From the NCBI RefSeq assembly GCF_014644455.1, contig NZ_BMKS01000008.1:119660-183659 (forward strand): DNA of 64,000 bases, read 5' to 3'. The DNA comes from Caldovatus sediminis. GTDB taxonomy: Bacteria; Pseudomonadota; Alphaproteobacteria; Acetobacterales; Acetobacteraceae. The translations under genes and the position numbers were made by a program. Below, piece after piece: positions 61,887 to 64,000 of this stretch; the first letter of the stretch is position 1; the number at the start of each line of letters is the position of its first letter. The notes below the pieces were generated by a model. That model did not search any database. It had not been told where the DNA came from and saw only the letters and a list, made by a program, of their open reading frames with translations.

Positions 61887-62927
61887 ATGACCGAGTATCC
61901 CGCCCTGACAGTGGCGGCGGCGCATGTCGCCTCCGTCTATCTCGACACCGACGCCACGATCGACAAGGCGCTCGACGTGATTGCCGAGGCCGCCCGGTGC
62001 GGCGCGCGCTTAGTCGTCTTCCCGGAGAGCTTCATCCCGGGTTTTCCGATCTGGGTGGCGCTGGCCGCACCGATCCATACGCATGGTCTGTTCAAGGCGC
62101 TGGCGGCGCAGGCGATCGAGGTGACGGGGCCGCAGATGGCGCGGCTGCGCGCCGCGGCGAAGCGGCATGACATCTTCGTCTCAATCGGCTTCACCGAGGG
62201 CACGCCGGTTTCGGTCGGCTGCTTGTGGAATAGCAACGTGCTGATCGGCCCGGACGGGGCGATCCTCAACCACCACCGCAAGCTGGTACCCACCTACTAT
62301 GAGAAGCTGGTCTGGGCGCCGGGCGACGGCGCCGGGCTGCGGGTTGTGGAGACGCGGATCGGCCGCCTCGGCGCGCTGATCTGCGGCGAGAACACCAATC
62401 CGCTGGCGCGCTACGCCCTGATGGCGCAGGGCGAGCAGCTCCATATCGCCTCCTTCCCGCCGATCTGGCCGACCCGTGTGCCAGGCGAGGCCGGCGCCTA
62501 CGACATCGACCAGGCGATCCGCATCCGCTGCGGTGCGCACGCCTTCGAGGCCAAGTGTTTTGTCGTGGTCGCCAGTGGCGTGCTGGACGCGCGGGCCAAG
62601 GACCTGCTCGCCGGCCTGAGCCCAGAAGCGCCGCGGATCCTGGAGGAGACGCCGCGTGCCGTCTCCCTGGTGATTGGGCCGAATGGCTTGGGCCTTGGCC
62701 AATCGCGCAAGGAGGAGGGCCTGCTCTACGCCGATGTGGACCTTGCCGCCTGCGTCGAGCCCAAGCAGTTCCACGATGTGGTCGGCTACTACAACCGCTT
62801 CGATGTGTTCCGGCTGGAGGTGGACCGCAGCGCGCGCCGGCCGGTGGTATTCCGGGACGGGCCGGAAGCGCCAGGAGAGGCCTCCACGCCGCCAGGCGCC
62901 CCGCAGGACTGGCTGGAGCCGGCCTGA
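61887..62927 (+). CDS. Nitrilase
   Basis: 346 residues with the nitrilase-superfamily triad: Glu47 in VVFPESFIPGFPIW, Lys132 in HHRKLVPTYYEKLVW, Cys166 in GALICGENTNPLARY. RLVVFPESFIPGFPIWV with HHRKLVPTYYE and CGEN is the branch of true nitrilases (nitrile to acid plus ammonia) rather than amidases. Cytosolic. It comes 12 bp after the solute-binding protein gene, so import and hydrolysis of the same compound are likely. Substrate (aliphatic versus aromatic) not determined. Confidence 0.93.
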   Translation: MTEYPALTVAAAHVASVYLDTDATIDKALDVIAEAARCGARLVVFPESFIPGFPIWVALAAPIHTHGLFKALAAQAIEVTGPQMARLRAAAKRHDIFVSIGFTEGTPVSVGCLWNSNVLIGPDGAILNHHRKLVPTYYEKLVWAPGDGAGLRVVETRIGRLGALICGENTNPLARYALMAQGEQLHIASFPPIWPTRVPGEAGAYDIDQAIRIRCGAHAFEAKCFVVVASGVLDARAKDLLAGLSPEAPRILEETPRAVSLVIGPNGLGLGQSRKEEGLLYADVDLAACVEPKQFHDVVGYYNRFDVFRLEVDRSARRPVVFRDGPEAPGEASTPPGAPQDWLEPA

Positions 62928-62966
62928 GCGGGCAATCTCCAGGCCGGGAAGGAGGCCCCGGCGGGA

Positions 62967-63965
62967 ATGTTCGACTGGGACGACCTGAAGTTCTTTCTGG
63001 AGGTCGCACGCCAAGGAAGGCTCGGGCCCGCGGCGCGGCAGTTGCGGGTGGACATCGCCACCGTCTCACGGCGCGTGGCGGAGCTGGAGCGCGCCTTCGG
63101 TACCAAGCTCTTTGAACGCACCGCCGAGGGTTTCGAGCTCACCGCCGCCGCACGCCACCTGCTGCCGCATGCCGAGGCGATAGAGGCGCATACGCGGGCC
63201 ATGGCCGAGGCCGCCGGGCCGGGCCGGCGCGCCTCCGGCCGCGTGCGTCTCGCGACCATGGAAGGTATCGCCAGCCAGTACCTCGCCCGCCGCCTGCCGG
63301 CACTGCGCGAGACGCATCCCGACCTGCTGGTCGAACTCGTCACCTCGCCGGCGCTGTTCAACCTGACACGGCGCGAGGCTGACATCTCGCTCTCCTTCGT
63401 GCCGGTCAGCGGCGCAAGGCTGCGCATGCGCCAAGTGGGTGCCTTCTCGCTTTTCCTCTATGCGGCGCCGGCTTATCTGAAGCGGCACGGATCGCCGCGG
63501 ACACGGGCCGACCTCGCGCAGCATGCCTTCGTGGACTATGTCGAGGACTTGGTCCAGATCCGCGAAGTGCACTGGCTGCTCGATGTGGTCGCTGAGCCGC
63601 GGGTGGTGTTCCGCTCCTCCTCGATGTTCGCGCAGCAGACTGCCGCGGCCGCTGGCGCCGGCTTGGTACTGCTGCCGAGCTTCGCCGGCGAGACCGATCG
63701 CCGTCTGGTCCCCGTGCTGAAGCCTGAAGTCACAATACAGCGGCCGATCTTTCTCGCCTGTCACGAGGACTTGGCAGACCTTCCGCGCGTGCAGGCGCTG
63801 ACGCGCTTCCTCGAGGCGACCATCGCAGCCGATACAGCGTTCCTACTGAAAGGCGGTCCGCTCGCACCGGCCGGCGCGCAGGACGTTTGGCCCGATCCGC
63901 GCGCCCCCGCGTTGCCTGACCTTGGACCCAGCCGCAACAACGCCGAGCGAAGATCCACGGCGTAG
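62967..63965 (+). CDS. LysR-family transcriptional regulator
   Basis: 332 residues. N-terminal winged HTH WDDLKFFLEVARQGRLGPAA, RQLRVDIATVSRRVAELERA, FGTKLFERTAEGFELTAAAR, then a substrate-binding domain (SGRVRLATMEGIASQYLARR, AGAGLVLLPSFAGETDRRLV). Same strand, 39 bp after the nitrilase with GGAAGGAGG-type RBS. Probably senses a substrate or product of this operon. C-terminal 40 residues look like a low-complexity tail. The last 35 bp of the window hold nothing visible. Confidence 0.9.
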   Translation: MFDWDDLKFFLEVARQGRLGPAARQLRVDIATVSRRVAELERAFGTKLFERTAEGFELTAAARHLLPHAEAIEAHTRAMAEAAGPGRRASGRVRLATMEGIASQYLARRLPALRETHPDLLVELVTSPALFNLTRREADISLSFVPVSGARLRMRQVGAFSLFLYAAPAYLKRHGSPRTRADLAQHAFVDYVEDLVQIREVHWLLDVVAEPRVVFRSSSMFAQQTAAAAGAGLVLLPSFAGETDRRLVPVLKPEVTIQRPIFLACHEDLADLPRVQALTRFLEATIAADTAFLLKGGPLAPAGAQDVWPDPRAPALPDLGPSRNNAERRSTA

Positions 63966-64000
63966 CCGGTATCTCCACTGATTAATCCGCCCTGAGCGTA

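Overview
The window is about 64 kb of very GC-rich DNA (roughly 70 percent by eye). It looks like an alphaproteobacterium, plausibly Acetobacteraceae (Roseomonas-like). This rests on codon use, alphaproteobacterial phage families (DUF6441, DUF6456, protease/capsid fusion), a DUF2924 plus large serine recombinase module, a Bug-type solute receptor and a cobalamin-riboswitch-controlled metE. The taxonomy is inference; no search was run.

Layout. (1) 1-1600: the C-terminus of a TelA-like gene, an IS5/IS427-type element (384-1250) that cuts off a tyrosine-integrase gene, then tRNA-Glu(TTC). (2) 1.86-8.5 kb, minus strand: a type I restriction-modification operon hsdM - truncated rhuM - hsdS - hsdR. 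(3) 8.6-11.1 kb, minus strand: four genes, each overlapping the next by 4 bp, built around a large serine recombinase. (4) 11.4-14.05 kb: a two-gene operon with a helical protein starting Met-Gly and a QueC-like PP-loop/zinc protein fused to a C-terminal winged helix. It resembles the B and C parts of Qat-type antiphage systems without QatA or QatD, and is the best candidate here for an undescribed system.

(5) 14.2-53.5 kb: a nearly complete lambda-like siphovirus prophage. Early genes are HTH, Sak4-like ATPase, SSB-like protein, helicase, Cas4-like nuclease, D5 primase and a RuvC-like resolvase. Next come a DUF433/DUF5615 toxin-antitoxin pair, two tandem ParB-methyltransferase fusions and a packaging/head module whose large terminase carries a class 3-type intein beginning with proline. 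The lysis genes (M15 endolysin, nested spanins, holin) are followed by a tail module with a ParDE pair, a canonical GGGAAAC -1 frameshift site and a tape measure. A complete metE gene with its own promoter and cobalamin riboswitch sits between the gpL-like and gpK-like tail genes. The tail-tip (J-like) gene has a one-base frameshift, so the phage may be defective. No tyrosine integrase and no CI-type repressor were found in this block; the serine recombinase at 9-10.4 kb may be its integrase.

(6) 53.9-64 kb: host chromosome. A Bug receptor, an FAD oxidoreductase and a GntR/FCD regulator read leftward, divergent from a branched-chain-type ABC transporter (livH-livM-livG-livF-binding protein) followed by a nitrilase and a LysR regulator. 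Together they look like a system for import and hydrolysis of a nitrile-like or organic acid substrate.

Most long open frames opposite or out of phase with these genes are GC-driven shadows and were left out.
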